Shown: piece after piece, positions 9,300 to 22,100 of the stretch
Position numbering within the stretch: the stretch's first letter is position 1
Layout: the number at the start of each line of letters is the position of its first letter
Source of the DNA: Leuctra nigra
Lineage: Eukaryota; Arthropoda; Insecta; Plecoptera; Leuctridae
Direction: 5' to 3'
Assembly (NCBI GenBank): GCA_934045905.1
Contig: OW203763.1
Span: 45,409,941-45,473,940, forward strand
Length of the DNA stretch: 64,000 nt
Notes under the pieces: model-generated
The model's database searches: none
What the model saw: only the letters and a program-made list of their open reading frames with translations
Told to the model about the DNA's origin: nothing
Program-made: the position numbers and the translations under genes

Positions 9300-12027
9300 T
9301 CAATGTCTTAGATTCAAATTTATCAAAGCCTTACGTAATAAAAAACAAGGGGAAAGTAATTATCTTCAATTCAAAATATGTTTCTTACCAAACATTGAAG
9401 CGATACATCTGCGATTGCAGAGTTTTCCCTAGCGGCCAGTACCTCCCCACGTATACCTCTGCCCAAGATTGTCGGTGAGCAAATGGCCCATCATTCGCCG
9501 GATGCTGTGGCCTATGTTGCTACTGCCCAATCTTCTTAGTTTTTCAACCGTAAATAGTAAAAACCGAAAGTGTCATAGAAACAGAATGAATTATGTACAC
9601 CTACTACAATGTCGTATGGTCTAGACAGTTCAAAATTAAAGATCTGCCAAAAGCTGAAAACGCAATTTATTGAAAAAGAACAATAGTAGTGAAGAAATGA
9701 ATACCTTCCATTCTCTAGCACACAATAGGACTGTGAGATGAACATTGCAGAATTAAAAACTACCGAAACATCATATCAGCGAGTAAGTATACAAATACGT
9801 AATATGTAGAGCCAAGATTATATGGGTTTATCACTTTTAATCACAAAATTTCGATTTAAAATCAAACATTTTGTAAAATGTCTATTTTGTGATTTTATAT
9901 TATTTGTGTTAATTACCAAAACGCGAAATTGCCAATATTTAAAACGAAATTTAGGCAATTTTAAACCATAATCTTGGCACTAGTATGCAATTCGCATTTT
10001 GTACACAAGCTATTAAATGCAATAGTGGGGTCCTTAGTGAATGTAGCTCGCATAGCAGAACAGAAATACATCGATACAAACAAGTATGAACATATGCAGT
10101 AACTGACAAAAGATACCAGTTCAGAATATGCAAGAGGATCCTGGATACATTCATCTAATTCATCCAGCTGCTCAGGGGTATCAACTGGCATTATTGCTGG
10201 GAGTGTATAGAAACAGTTGGAAGCAAATCAGTTACTGGCGTCTTTTCTTGTATAATTTCTTGCAACATGTGCAAGGACTTTGCCAACTTTACTTGGTTCT
10301 TCAGTATGAGATCAATTCCTTTTCTGATCTCTGTCAACTCTGCAAACATGAACATATTTATGGCTCAAAATAGGCATATTGAATACTCATAACCTGGTTG
10401 TACAATTTTTAGAAAAAATCAGTCTCACCTGAATCAGGGGTCTTGCAGTTGCTGCAAGCAGTCGGTTGCTTGGTTTGCTTGGGTCCGTCGTCAAGTGAAA
10501 AAACGCTGCTGCCGGCAGTCGGTTGCTTGGTTTGCTTGGGTCCCTTGTCAACTGAAAAGAACAAGATAGCAACATGCACATACTATAATACTTTGCATCC
10601 CACCAATCCTCCTCAATATATTATTGGATTAAGTCTTAGGAAAATTATGACAGCAAGTTGATTTGAAAACAATGCCGATGACATTTTTATGGGAATGATG
10701 ATCAATATAGATAGCAGGAAATACTATATAAATGGAATGAAGTAAAGTTAGAACATGGAATGAAAATCAATACTCTTTGCATGAATGTGCATACCGCACA
10801 AGTACTGTCACAAATACTAACCACCAGTGTTAAGAAAATACCGAGGATCCTGGCGGCGGTACCTTGATGGTGACAATAAGCTTTGCGACTCCTTGGTTCC
10901 TAAAAAAGGGGACCATGAATCAGTTTTTTAACTTAAGGGTCAGTTTTTCAACTGTTAAACTAAGACAGTTGATAGGTCTATAAATTATCATGGTAAATGC
11001 CACCCACAATCCTGGAATGGCCAATATGTAACTGTTACACTTTGTGGCCGATTTAACAGAGCATTGAAACACTGGCTCGAAGTATAGTACAAAAACATCA
11101 GACTGTTAAACATGATCGAGTACAATTTATTTATTTTACCTTGAGTAGGAGAGAGTTTCGGTGATTCCATCTGGCTGTCTTGGCTGTACTGGCTGTCTGG
11201 AAGGACTACGTTCTCGCCCACAATCTGTGTCGACTGATAAACATGGCTATTAAAGAAGTCTGCTTCTAATTGGCTATCCGATTGAGTCTCAACTAAACCT
11301 GTAAAGACAATTTAAAAATTAAAATGAACATCCTAATGCATTCAATTTAATAATTCTTTTCATAATTAAGAATTCAATTTGAAACCTTGAATTGGGGCAT
11401 CTCGGGCTCTCTCAAGAAGATTTAATATGGATGCGGACAATTTTGGAGCTCGCACGGGGTTCAACTTGACTCGCTTTGCATGAGCCTCTTCATTTTCTGA
11501 ATCCGTTTCCGAAGTGAATACTAATGTAGATTTCTTCGTCCGTTTACCTCGACCTCGATTCTCAATTGCACCATCGCTCAGTTGAGCATTAGAGTCGCGC
11601 AACAATTGTTTCACAGCCGCTTGGCCATCATTGTAGTTGTCTGAAAAAGTGAATAAAATATAATAACCTGCATAACATAAGAAATAATAAAGAAAAGAGA
11701 CAATACCTACCAAATGTCTTGGAAGCAACGATATTATACACCGGCCAATCCGCTGATGGCCGTGCATTCGAAGAGATGAGTCGCCACATTTCTCCCTTCT
11801 TTACTCCCCTTTTGTGTAGCGCGGCTTTATCTGGCCACATACAAGAGGTTCCGCATGCAGTAACCCAAGTCGAAGGAATTAGTTCGACGTCACCGTTCGT
11901 GAAATTTACTATGGTGAAATTTACTAGACATTTCCTGTTAAAAAAACAATCAAATTGTGGACGCATATATTGGTAAATCAGACAGATACTTTCAACAGAA
12001 CCTCAACAAACGATTTTTCAAGTTCGA

Positions 12028-12489
12028 TTAGATTAGATTAGATTATTGTGGTTTAACGGCGCGTCAACTACGAGGTTATATTGCGCACATTAATTTTTGC
12101 ATTTTTGCATTTAACTTTGTTGATATAAGTGGTGGACATGGGGAGGGGTCGTCCTAACGGGCCCGATCCGGGGGAGTCCAACACTGGTGGGGAGGCCAGG
12201 CCGGAATGGGGACGGACCGGGGGTGTGAGGATTCGGGCCGGCGGAACCCGATTTCAGGGGGATCACCATCTCGAGGGGGAAGGCCGGCCCGAGGAGAGGG
12301 GAGGGGACCGCAAATTCAAGGGAAGACATGGTTAGGCGCACCCTGGCTGCTCTTTGTCTGGACCTCACCACTTATCTGTCCGGCATGGGTAACCCTTACA
12401 CATGAGCATATGCTCGCCGGTGTAGCTGCAATGGATCATTGACCAACGCAAACCCCACCACCGCGCTAAGGTGGCAGCCATCGGTGGGG
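12028..12489 (-). mobile_element. SINE-like retroposon, copy B
   Basis: Minus-strand copy of the same family. The tail (attag repeats) is at 12028-12045 and the head (ccccaccgatgg) at 12478-12489. The flanking duplication ttcaagttcga is at 12017-12027 and 12490-12500. It sits between the DUF4806 gene's first exon and the end of the transposase-like gene. Confidence 0.9.
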
Positions 12490-12740
12490 TTCAAGTTCGA
12501 AAGCAATTGCCATAGCAACATTTGAAAGTTCGGCTAATAAACAAATCTTACATCTGCCATACAGTCATCAAATTTCCAGTAATTAATTAGTTCATAACAA
12601 GATGTAAAAACAAGATAATGATGATAATAATACATAATATTAATGCAATATTTTTCCCATACCCATTTTCCGGTTTTTAATATAAATCTTCCAAGATTAT
12701 ATTGAATATATATATTCAATATATTCCTATTCAAAGTGGC
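12490..12740. other. Short AT-rich spacer, 3' flank of the transposase-like gene
   Basis: No gene is visible. On the minus strand an AATAAA overlaps the stop region (about 12742-12747) of the transposase-like gene and may be its polyadenylation signal. Confidence 0.4.
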
Positions 12741-13595
12741 CTTTATTGAATTAGGTGGAGAAGAGAAAAGATGGCGAACTCGTCGTTTCCAGTGCTCAAA
12801 GGGAGACACATTGCTTTTGATAATATTTCTCCGATAGGCCAGGTTTGAAGTGGGGATAGATTGCTTGCCAGGAAAACACCAAATAATGTGGAATCGATAG
12901 GGTCATTATTTGGGTAGAGAGATCCAGTGCACATGAATTTTCTGCCTCTAATCTTAGCATGATTATGGTCTTCAGAGAATTGTTCTACAAGAACGATGAA
13001 GCCATTTCTCAGAATACAACGGTTATTCCAACTGTTGGCAGTAATAGTTGCCGATTTCAGCAGCAGAGGACCATCACCGGACATAAGAAATGCTGTCTCG
13101 TGATAAGCAGGTTTTTCTTTTAGTTGTTCACATTTCTTCCGTTCAAAGAGGCGGTTGCTCAATTGTTGCAATGGCTTACCGGTCTTTCTAACGATACGTT
13201 TTATCTTTCCCAGTTGATTTTCAAATTGAAACGCACTGAATTCATCAAGTGGGCCAAATTCAGAAGCGTCGTTTGCAAGATGCAGCAAACCATGTATATT
13301 GTATGACATTCTACTTTGTCCATATATTTCTCCAAAATGTTTGACGAAGTGCTTAAGAAGCTGAGCAGAATATGCATTCATGATATTATAGTACTTTGGG
13401 CTTGCTAAAATAAGTATTGCACATTGGAGAAATAAGAAGTAGGAATATTTGTGACGTGAAAGCGAGTTTCGCAACACTACAGGGCCTGTGTACAATACAA
13501 ATAAACGGAATTCAGTCGCTTTCCAGTAGTGTAACTCCTTCAAAATTCTGCCCTTTCTGGCAAACTCCAGGCACACAAACTTAGACACATGGTCT

Positions 13596-14723
13596 TACCA
13601 CGCCGGCGTCGTCGCCTCGGGCAGAAATAACCAGTGCCGGGCTAGCAACAGCTGGAGATGGGTGTGGGCGGGTGATCTCGTGGTAGTTGACAAAGAGAGA
13701 GACACGACACGAGCGAGAGCAATAGGATCAGAACTAGGTGCTAGACTATCAAGATATCTCGTATCGATGTCCAGTTGACATTAAATATGGTTTTATTACA
13801 TAACCCCAAGTGAGGAATAAATGAACAGTCAAATAAACACAACATACAAATGATCAGAATGAGATAACAGATTACCGGGGGTTTGACCTCCTCGCGTAAA
13901 TTGACTATGTGTACAAAACAGGTCGTAACCTCATCAGCTGTGTGCCTGGAGGCAACACAACACATGCAATTGAATGAATAGCAAATACGACTGATACAAT
14001 ACAAGGATAAATATAATAAACTCTTTACTTACACTCCTCCGTGATAAGATGCTCGCCGAATTACTTCGGACATTTAATTAAATAGAACTCGTACATACGA
14101 CGTTCTAAGATTACTGGACTTACTTAATACAATGTTGAATTTAGAAAGGTTTATTGATCGAAAAATGTGCCCTTTCCCTGACTGACGACGACCCGCGGAG
14201 ACAATACAAGTGTGGCCATACTAGATTGTTATATATAAAATACGTGACAACAAAATGCATTCTCTTACTTGCACTCGCAAGCAGGTCGCCAGACAACATA
14301 ATGTTCTGTTTCATAACTCTAGATTGAACCTTAAATAGGGACTGGACGACCAGACCACTACGTTATATCCGCTACAACTCAGCGTTGGTTTCAATCTACA
14401 TTTATACACTACTCACGCGGCGATGTGAAGTCTAGATTGAACCTTAAATAGGGACTGGACGACCAGACCACTACGTTATATCCGCTACAACTCAGCGTTG
14501 GTTTTAATCTACATTTATACACTACTCACGCGGCGATGTGAAGTCGACGATGGTCAGCCAGAGAAAGAGAGTGAGGTCAGGTCGCCGATCAGCGAACTCG
14601 ACTATCATTGACCATTGCGCATGACATCTTTTCTGCTCTAGGCGACCCTCCAAATATGGGTACAAATGCAGGCTAATGGTAACGACTTGACGTTGGCGCC
14701 AGCGCCGAATTCAAACCGTTACA
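13596..14723. repeat. Solo-LTR-like repeat, copy 2, complete, inside the transposase-like gene
   Basis: 1128 bp between the 4-bp duplication gtct (13592-13595 and 14724-14727). Excision joins minus-strand codons as ...SVLID|HVSKFVCLEF..., which restores the host gene. On the minus strand it starts TGTAACGGTTTG and ends GGCGTGGTA. The right ~830 bp match 1-719. Length and a 4-bp duplication fit a gypsy-type solo LTR, but one end lacks the usual CA. Confidence 0.8.
14319..14544. repeat. 113-bp direct tandem duplication inside the LTR-like repeat
   Basis: 14319-14431 and 14432-14544 are near-identical (one t/c difference seen, tttcaat versus tttaat context). Copy 1 of the repeat at the window start has a single unit here, so the duplication arose in copy 2 or its source. 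Confidence 0.9.
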
Positions 14724-15525
14724 GTCTATTAAAACGGAGCATTGAAGCTGGGTCACATCAGGCAACCGAACGTCTCTTCTGCCGCTCACCCAAAATTTAA
14801 TCGACTTCTTAGTGACCCCCAAACACACCAAATGGAGATATTCGTATGGAAATTGTGTAACCATGTCTGTACCCAGTTCTTCGAGAACTACCGTGATGCC
14901 GTGGTGATGATTGTCATCTCTGCGTTGAGCAAAATCTTCATTGGTTCGCAACCGAACGTCAACGTCTGGAAAACACACTCGGCGATCTTCAAACTCGCCA
15001 TGCTGCCAGCATTTACCGCAAGAACTAAATCCAGTATGGTTCTTAATTCCCGCCAAAAAAGCCCTGGCCGGTGCATCACATATATATCCCTTGATTTTAA
15101 CAACAACTTTTTTGTCTTGAAACAAAATGCCATCGTTAAGAACAGTGAGTGCTTCATTAACAAATGCCCTTAGATACACAGCGGATTCTCGTGGCTTTTG
15201 TTTACCACAATACACTCCAATAGTGAAAGGTTCGGACCCACAATGTTTTGGATATATCGCGCCTAAAATTGGCCAAAAGTGATCACTGGAAGCGTTGAAC
15301 AATGGGAGGCCATCGGCATTTATCAAAATCTGTATAGTATCTGGCAACGTACTAAACTTCCTTAACTCCTGGATTATTCCATTTTCAAATCCGAAATGTG
15401 CGTATTTTCCAGGAGGTACCTCAACCACAAATGTCTTTCTAGGAGTTTTCATTAGAGTTCTTGCGTCAGCTGGGAATTCGTTAAAGCAAACATGGGATCT
15501 AAGAAGTTTTAGAAGCTTGCTTGTT

Positions 15526-15694
15526 GCATTCAACAACATGTTGAACATGTTGATGTTGCATTCAACAACATGTTGAACATGTTGATGTTGCATTCAACAA
15601 CATGTTGAACATGTTGATGTTGCATTCAACAACATGTTGAACATGTTGATGTTGCATTCAACAACATGTTGAACATGTTGATGTTGCATTCAAC
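15526..15694. repeat. 32-bp palindromic minisatellite, 5.3 units, in the transposase-like exon
   Basis: Units start at 15526, 15558, 15590, 15622, 15654 and 15686 (partial). Each contains the self-complementary stretches caacatgttg and aacatgtt. One unit is accounted for by the coding sequence (VVECNINMFNMLLNATSK on the minus strand). As 32 is not a multiple of 3, five units throw the flanking coding blocks out of frame; one or four units would keep them in frame. Confidence 0.95.
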
Positions 15695-15784
15695 GACCCA
15701 ATGTGCAAGTTTCTCCTTCAATGTAAGATCTGGAATATCTAACGAATTATCAGAATACTCTTCCATGTCGTCATTAGAATGTGT

Positions 15785-16040
15785 TTATTTGTTTATTTAT
15801 TTTGTAACATATTTTCGTACTTGATGACGATGCTACTCTAATATGTTGTATTTGTTAATTTGTATTTGCCAGCCCGCACACGAGATTAATTTCTTATGCG
15901 GGCTTGCATATCATCCAGTGTTTAGTGCTATGTGTGTAAGTATTGCCATGTAATTATTATTACTTTATTATTGTATTACTTGCACTTTTGTACTGTATGC
16001 TATGCAATACAATGGATTTAAAATTGAATTGAATTGAATA
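15785..16040 (+). mobile_element. LINE 3' end with (attga)n tail
   Basis: A ~256-bp non-coding insertion ending attgaattgaattgaat. It contains a GC-rich hairpin (agcccgcacacg ... tcttatgcgggct) that also occurs, inverted, at 49365-49400 at the 3' end of another LINE fragment. It splits a 24-bp repeat unit of the transposase-like gene; joining 15784 to 16041 restores ...MHSYSNDDMEE in frame, with gaat as the likely target duplication. Confidence 0.7.
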
Positions 16041-16084
16041 GCTATGCATGTCATCATAAACATCGCTATGAATGTCATCATTAA

Positions 16085-16711
16085 GGGGATTCTAGGGGGG
16101 GTTTGAGATTTTAATTTCAGGGCAAATATTGTAAGAAGATGTCATCTGAGATCGATATTTAGCGAAATCAACCCATTTTGGAAAGTCAAAAAAATATCCG
16201 GGACGATCCAAACTGGTCAAAGACGATTCACAGAAATAATCGGAACTAAATAACCGTTGAACATAGCGACCTGAAACTTGGCATGAATAATCATAATACA
16301 TATACCTATGAAATGTCGACGTCCTTTTTCGGTATTTTAATTGCAATTTTTCTAAAATAAAGTCGGTATGTACCGGAAATTTTGCCTATTTATTGGTGCC
16401 TGTGGCCAGGTAAGATATCAAGTTATTAACAAAAAGAGCGTCGACGTTCTCTTCGCATTTTCATAACAAAGACAACGAGCCCACTTGCAAGTCTGTTGAG
16501 TGAAATTTGCGGTCTGTGCAATTTTTTTTAATGAAACAGCAATATTTCGTAAAAAAAAAATTCGGGACCAAAATATTGGTGTCAAAAAAGGTCAAGTGGG
16601 TTGTAGAATCACTAATAGAATGAGGAAAATACATTATCTTACTCTTATGTGCAATAGTTTGGCCAATTTCGTGTTTTATAAGTTTAGTCACGTGGTACCA
16701 CTGGAATAGCC
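16085..16711. mobile_element. TTAA-flanked non-autonomous element
   Basis: 627 bp between TTAA at 16081-16084 and 16712-16715. The ends are imperfect inverted repeats: ggggattctag at the left and ctggaatagcc at the right (reverse complement ggctattccag). The TTAA lies naturally in the array unit (cattaacatcgc), and excision restores it. No transposase is visible. TTAA targets suggest a piggyBac-type or Kolobok-type source. Confidence 0.75.
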
Positions 16712-16752
16712 TTAACATCGCTATGCATGTCATTATTAGAATCACTATGCAT

Positions 16753-17836
16753 CAGGGGCGTGCGGTGGTTTCTAGCATGACTAGGCACTTGCCACATTTC
16801 CAGCCAAAAAGACTCGTCTCCCCCCCACGCCGACTAAATTACTAATTTATAATTTTTTAATAGCATTAATTAACCTATGAATTAACCAACATAATTTTTC
16901 TTACCGAGAATATTTTAATCCTGATAGAAGCAATAATTTTGATGGAATCTCTCACCTTGTGTTGAAAAACTTTGATTGTGAACTTTTCGATGGCGCTGCA
17001 TTTCTGTCTATCTTTATAGACCCGAGAAAATAAACGACGGATCCAACTGATTACACACGCTTGGGAATGTCATAATTACAATGTCCAGCCGTGTCCAGCG
17101 CAATCGAAATCAAAATTCGACACAACACAATCAGTACTAACTTCCCAAATCTTCCAAAACATCATAGAATTATCAAAGTCAAAGTCAATTGAAATCACAA
17201 CACAACATAAAATCTCATTTTACTTCACAAAATGTGTGCAATATGTTTACCCGATGAGAGTTGTGAACGAACTGTGTCATTTTGCTTATTTTTATTGCCG
17301 AGTTGAGGACATTTTATGCTTTACTTGCATTTTTGAGCTTGCCTCGGCCCAAGGTTATCGCCTGTTCTAGCCGAGTAGCATTTCCGTTGGAGCGAGGGAG
17401 AAGAAAGATATCGTTGGAGCATTGGTTAAAGAGAGAAGAGAGATACGTCTTTGAAACATTAGTGCGAGAGAGATGGAGATCAGTTGTAAGTGTTCAGTCT
17501 GATGACGCGACGTGAGTGACGTCACAGTGCGAGTGCGACTCTTTCTCCCCTCCCCGTCGACAATAACACAGGCGCGCAGCTCGATTAGTCTAGTCCTTGC
17601 TACTATCTGTTCTAAAAACATTTCCTAAAAAATCGCAATTTTGGCGGGCACGACTGGCCACGCTCTATACGTGTATATTAAGCACCTCGCGCATATTATA
17701 CCATAAAGTACGTTCATTTTACAAAATACATTTAATGAAAATAAAATATTATTGGGTAAAATAAAAATTAAGCTTAGGATGTCAACTGCCTGGCTCGGCA
17801 GTGCCTAGTTTGCCTAGGCTGCACTGCACGCCCCTG
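16753..17836. mobile_element. hAT-type non-autonomous element
   Basis: 1084 bp with terminal inverted repeats caggggcgtgc (16753-16763) and gcacgcccctg (17826-17836). It is flanked by the 8-bp duplication ctatgcat (16745-16752 and 17837-17844), as hAT elements produce. The duplicated site is a piece of the 24-bp array unit. No transposase ORF is visible. Confidence 0.92.
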
Positions 17837-17844
17837 CTATGCAT

Positions 17845-19140
17845 GTCATTATTAGAATCGCTATGCATGTTGTCATTAACATCGCTATGCATGTCATCAT
17901 TAACATCGCTATACATGTCATTATTAGAATCACTATGCATGTCATCATTAGAATCACTATGCATGTCATCATTAGAACCACTATGCATGTCATCATTAGA
18001 ACCACTATGCATGTCATCATTAGAATCACTATGCATGTCATCATTAGAATCACTATGCATGTCATCATTAGAACCACTATGCATGTCATCATTAGAACCA
18101 CTATGCATGTCATCATTAGAACCACTATGCATGTCATCATTAGAACCACTATGCATGTCATCATTAACATCGCTATGCATGTCATCATTAACATCGCTAT
18201 GCATGTCATCATTAGAACCACTATGCATGTTGTCATTAAAACCACTATGCATGTTGTCATTAGAATCACTATGCATGTTGTCATTAGAATCGCTATGCAT
18301 GTCATCATTAACATCGCTATGCATCTCATCATTAGAATCGCTATGCATGTCATCATTAGAACCACTATGCATGTCATCATTAGAACCACTATGCATGTCA
18401 TCATAAGAACCACTATGCATGTTGTCATTAGAACCACTATGCAAGTCATTATTAACATCGCTATGCATGTCATCATTAGAACCACTATGCATGTCATCAT
18501 TAGAACCACTATGCATGTCATCATTAGAACCACTATGCATGTCATCATTAGAACCACTATGCATGTTGGCATTAGAACCACTATGCATGTTGTCATTAGA
18601 ATCGCTATGCATGTCATCATTAACATCGCTATGCATGTCATCATTAGAACCACTATGCATGTTGGCATTAGAACCACTATGCAAGTCATTATTAACATCG
18701 CTATGCATGTCATCATTAGAACCACTATGCATGTCATCATTAGAACCACTATGCATGTCATCATTAGAACCACTATGCATGTCATCATTAGAATCACTAT
18801 GCATGTTGGCATTAGAACCACTATGCATGTTGTCATTAGAACCACTATGCATGTTGGCATTAGAACCACTATGCATGTCATCATTAGAACCACTATGCAT
18901 GTCATCATTAGAACCACTATGCATGTCATCATTAGAACCACTATGCATGTTGTCATTAGAACCACTATGCATGTTGTCATTAGAACCACTATGCATGTCA
19001 TCATTAGAACCACTATGCATGTTGTCATTAGAACCACTATGCATGTCATCATTAGAACCACTATGCATGTTGTCATTAGAACCACTATGCATGTCATCAT
19101 TAGAACCACTATGCATGTTGTCATTAGAACCACTATGCAT
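17845..19140 (-). repeat. 24-bp coding repeat array, block A (about 54 units)
   Basis: Tandem units of the type catgtcatcattagaaccactatg (plus strand). On the minus strand they encode DMHSGSND and variants (DVND, NMHSDSN). Units are more heterogeneous than in block B: tca/ttg, acc/tcg/tcact and aac variants are interspersed. This is the C-terminal side of the array in the host gene. Confidence 0.97.
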
Positions 19141-22100
19141 GTCATCGTGTGAATCACTGTGCATGTCATCGTGTGAATCACTGTGCATGTCATTGTGGGA
19201 ATCACTTGGCATGTCATTGTGGGAATCACTTGGCATGTCATTGTGGGAATCACTTGGCATGTCATCGTGTGAATCACTGTGCATCTCATCGTGGGAATCA
19301 CTTGGCATGTCATCGTGTGAATCACTGTGCATCTCATTGTGGGAATCACTTGGCATGTCATTGTGGGAATCACTTGGCATGTCATCGTGTGAATCACTGT
19401 GCATCTCATCGTGGGAATCACTTGGCATGTCATCGTGTGAATCACTGTGCATCTCATTGTGGGAATCACTTGGCATGTCATTGTGGGAATCACTTGGCAT
19501 GTCATTGTGGGAATCACTTGGCATGTCATCGTGTGAATCACTGTGCATCTCATCGTGGGAATCACTTGGCATGTCATCGTGTGAATCACTGTGCATCTCA
19601 TTGTGGGAATCACTTGGCATGTCATTGTGGGAATCACTTGGCATGTCATTGTGGGAATCACTTGGCATGTCATCGTGTGAATCACTGTGCATCTCATCGT
19701 GGGAATCACTTGGCATGTCATCGTGTGAATCACTGTGCATCTCATTGTGGGAATCACTTGGCATGTCATTGTGGGAATCACTTGGCATGTCATTGTGGGA
19801 ATCACTTGGCATGTCATCGTGTGAATCACTGTGCATCTCATTGTGGGAATCACTTGGCATGTCATCGTGTGAATCACTGTGCATCTCATCGTGGGAATCA
19901 CTTGGCATGTCATCGTGTGAATCACTGTGCATCTCATTGTGGGAATCACTTGGCATGTCATTGTGGGAATCACTTGGCATGTCATTGTGGGAATCACTTG
20001 GCATGTCATCGTGTGAATAACTGTGCATCTCATTGTGGGAATCACTTGGCATGTCATTGTGGGAATCACTTGGCATGTCATCGTGTGAATCACTGTGCAT
20101 CTCATTGTGGGAATCACTTGGCATGTCATTGTGGGAATCACTTGGCATGTCATCGTGTGAATAACTGTGCATCTCATTGTGGGAATCACTTGGCATGTCA
20201 TTGTGGGAATCACTTGGCATGTCATCGTGTGAATCACTGTGCATCTCATTGTGGGAATCACTTGGCATGTCATCGTGGGAATCACTTGGCATGTCATCGT
20301 GTGAATCACTGTGCATCTCATTGTGGGAATAACTTGGCATGTCATTGTGGGAATCACTTGGCATGTCATCGTGTGAATCACTGTGCATCTCATTGTGGGA
20401 ATCACTTGGCATGTCATTGTGGGAATCACTTGGCATGTCATCGTGTGAATCACTGTGCATCTTATTGTGGGAATCACTTGGCATGTCATTGTGGGAATCA
20501 CTTGGCATGTCATCGTGTGAATAACTGTGCATCTCATTGTGGGAATCACTTGGCATGTCATTGTGGGAATCACTTGGCATGTCATCGTGTGAATAACTGT
20601 GCATCTCATTGTGGGAATCACTTGGCATGTCATTGTGGGAATCACTTGGCATGTCATCGTGTGAATCACTGTGCATCTCATTGTGGGAATCACTTGGCAT
20701 GTCATTGTGGGAATCACTTGGCATGTCATCGTGTGAATCACTGTGCATCTCATTGTGGGAATCACTTGGCATGTCATTGTGGGAATCACTTGGCATGTCA
20801 TTGTGGGAATCACTTGGCATGTCATCGTGTGAATAACTGTGCATCTCATTGTGGGAATCACTTGGCATGTCATTGTGGGAATCACTTGGCATGTCATCGT
20901 GTGAATCACTGTGCATCTCATTGTGGGAATCACTTGGCATGTCATTGTGGGAATCACTTGGCATGTCATCGTGTGAATAACTGTGCATCTCATTGTGGGA
21001 ATCACTTGGCATGTCATTGTGGGAATCACTTGGCATGTCATCGTGTGAATCACTGTGCATCTCATTGTGGGAATCACTTGGCATGTCATTGTGGGATTCA
21101 CTTGGCATGTCATCGTGTGAATAACTGTGCATCTCATTGTGGGAATCACTTGGCATGTCATTGTGGGAATCACTTGGCATGTCATCGTGTGAATCACTGT
21201 GCATCTCATTGTGGGAATCACTTGGCATGTCATCGTGGGAATCACTTGGCATGTCATCGTGTGAATCACTGTGCATCTCATTGTGGGAATAACTTGGCAT
21301 GTTATTGTGGGAATCACTTGGCATGTCATCGTGTGAATCACTGTGCATCTCATTGTGGGAATCACTTGGCATGTCATTGTGGGAATCACTTGGCATGTCA
21401 TCGTGTGAATAACTGTGCATCTCATTGTGGGAATCACTTGGCATTTCATTGTGGGAATCACTTGGCATGTCATCGTGTGAATCACTGTGCATCTCATTGT
21501 GGGAATCACTTGGCATGTCATCGTGTGAATAACTGTGCATCTCATTGTGGGAATCACTTGGCATGTCATTGTGGGAATCACTTGGCATGTCATCGTGTGA
21601 ATCACTGTGCATCTCATTGTGGGAATCACTTGGCATGTCATTGTGGGAATCACTTGGCATGTCATCGTGTGAATCACTGTGCATCTCATTGTGGGAATCA
21701 CTTGGCATGTCATTGTGGGAATCACTTGGCATGTCATCGTGTGAATAACTGTGCATCTCATTGTGGGAATCACTTGGCATGTCATTGTGGGAATCACTTG
21801 GCATGTCATCGTGTGAATCACTGTGCATCTCATTGTGGGAATCACTTGGCATGTCATTGTGGGAATCACTTGGCATGTCATCGTGTGAATAACTGTGCAT
21901 CTCATTGTGGGAATCACTTGGCATGTCATTGTGGGAATCACTTGGCATGTCATCGTGTGAATCACTGTGCATCTCATTGTGGGAATCACTTGGCATGTCA
22001 TCGTGGGAATCACTTGGCATGTCATCGTGTGAATCACTGTGCATCTCATTGTGGGAATAACTTGGCATGTCATTGTGGGAATCACTTGGCATGTCATCGT

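Larger units (their letters stand above)
8029..11966 (-). pseudogene. DUF4806-domain gene, eight exons, in-frame stop in last domain
   Basis: Minus-strand exons with good splice sites: 11966-11711 (VNFTNGDVELIPSTWV, donor GTAGGT), 11640-11386 (after tttttcag; basic GRGKRTKK), 11298-11140, 10899-10822, 10551-10429, about 10338-10116, about 9535-9412, and 8162-8029 to the stop. The N-terminus with VELIPSTW, a mid-region coiled coil (EIRKGIDLILKNQVKLAKSL) and a C-terminal NIGHSIRRMMGHLL...YTWGG block are the signature of insect DUF4806 proteins, whose function is unknown. Exon 5 contains a duplicated KGPKQTKQPTA/DGPKQTKQPTA segment. Two lesions: a one-base shift near 10205 inside exon 6, and a TAG at 9429-9431 within GTGR*GKLC. 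Exon 8 joins in the same frame as the sequence around that TAG, so the stop is a true nonsense codon in the domain. Introns hold an RTE fragment and a SINE. Likely a pseudogene. Confidence 0.7.

Noticed and set aside
1..14723. A single 14-kb LTR retrotransposon bounded by the two direct repeats
   Set aside because: The right copy has its own 4-bp duplication and lies inside a gene it interrupts, and the DNA between holds unrelated genes and no pol.
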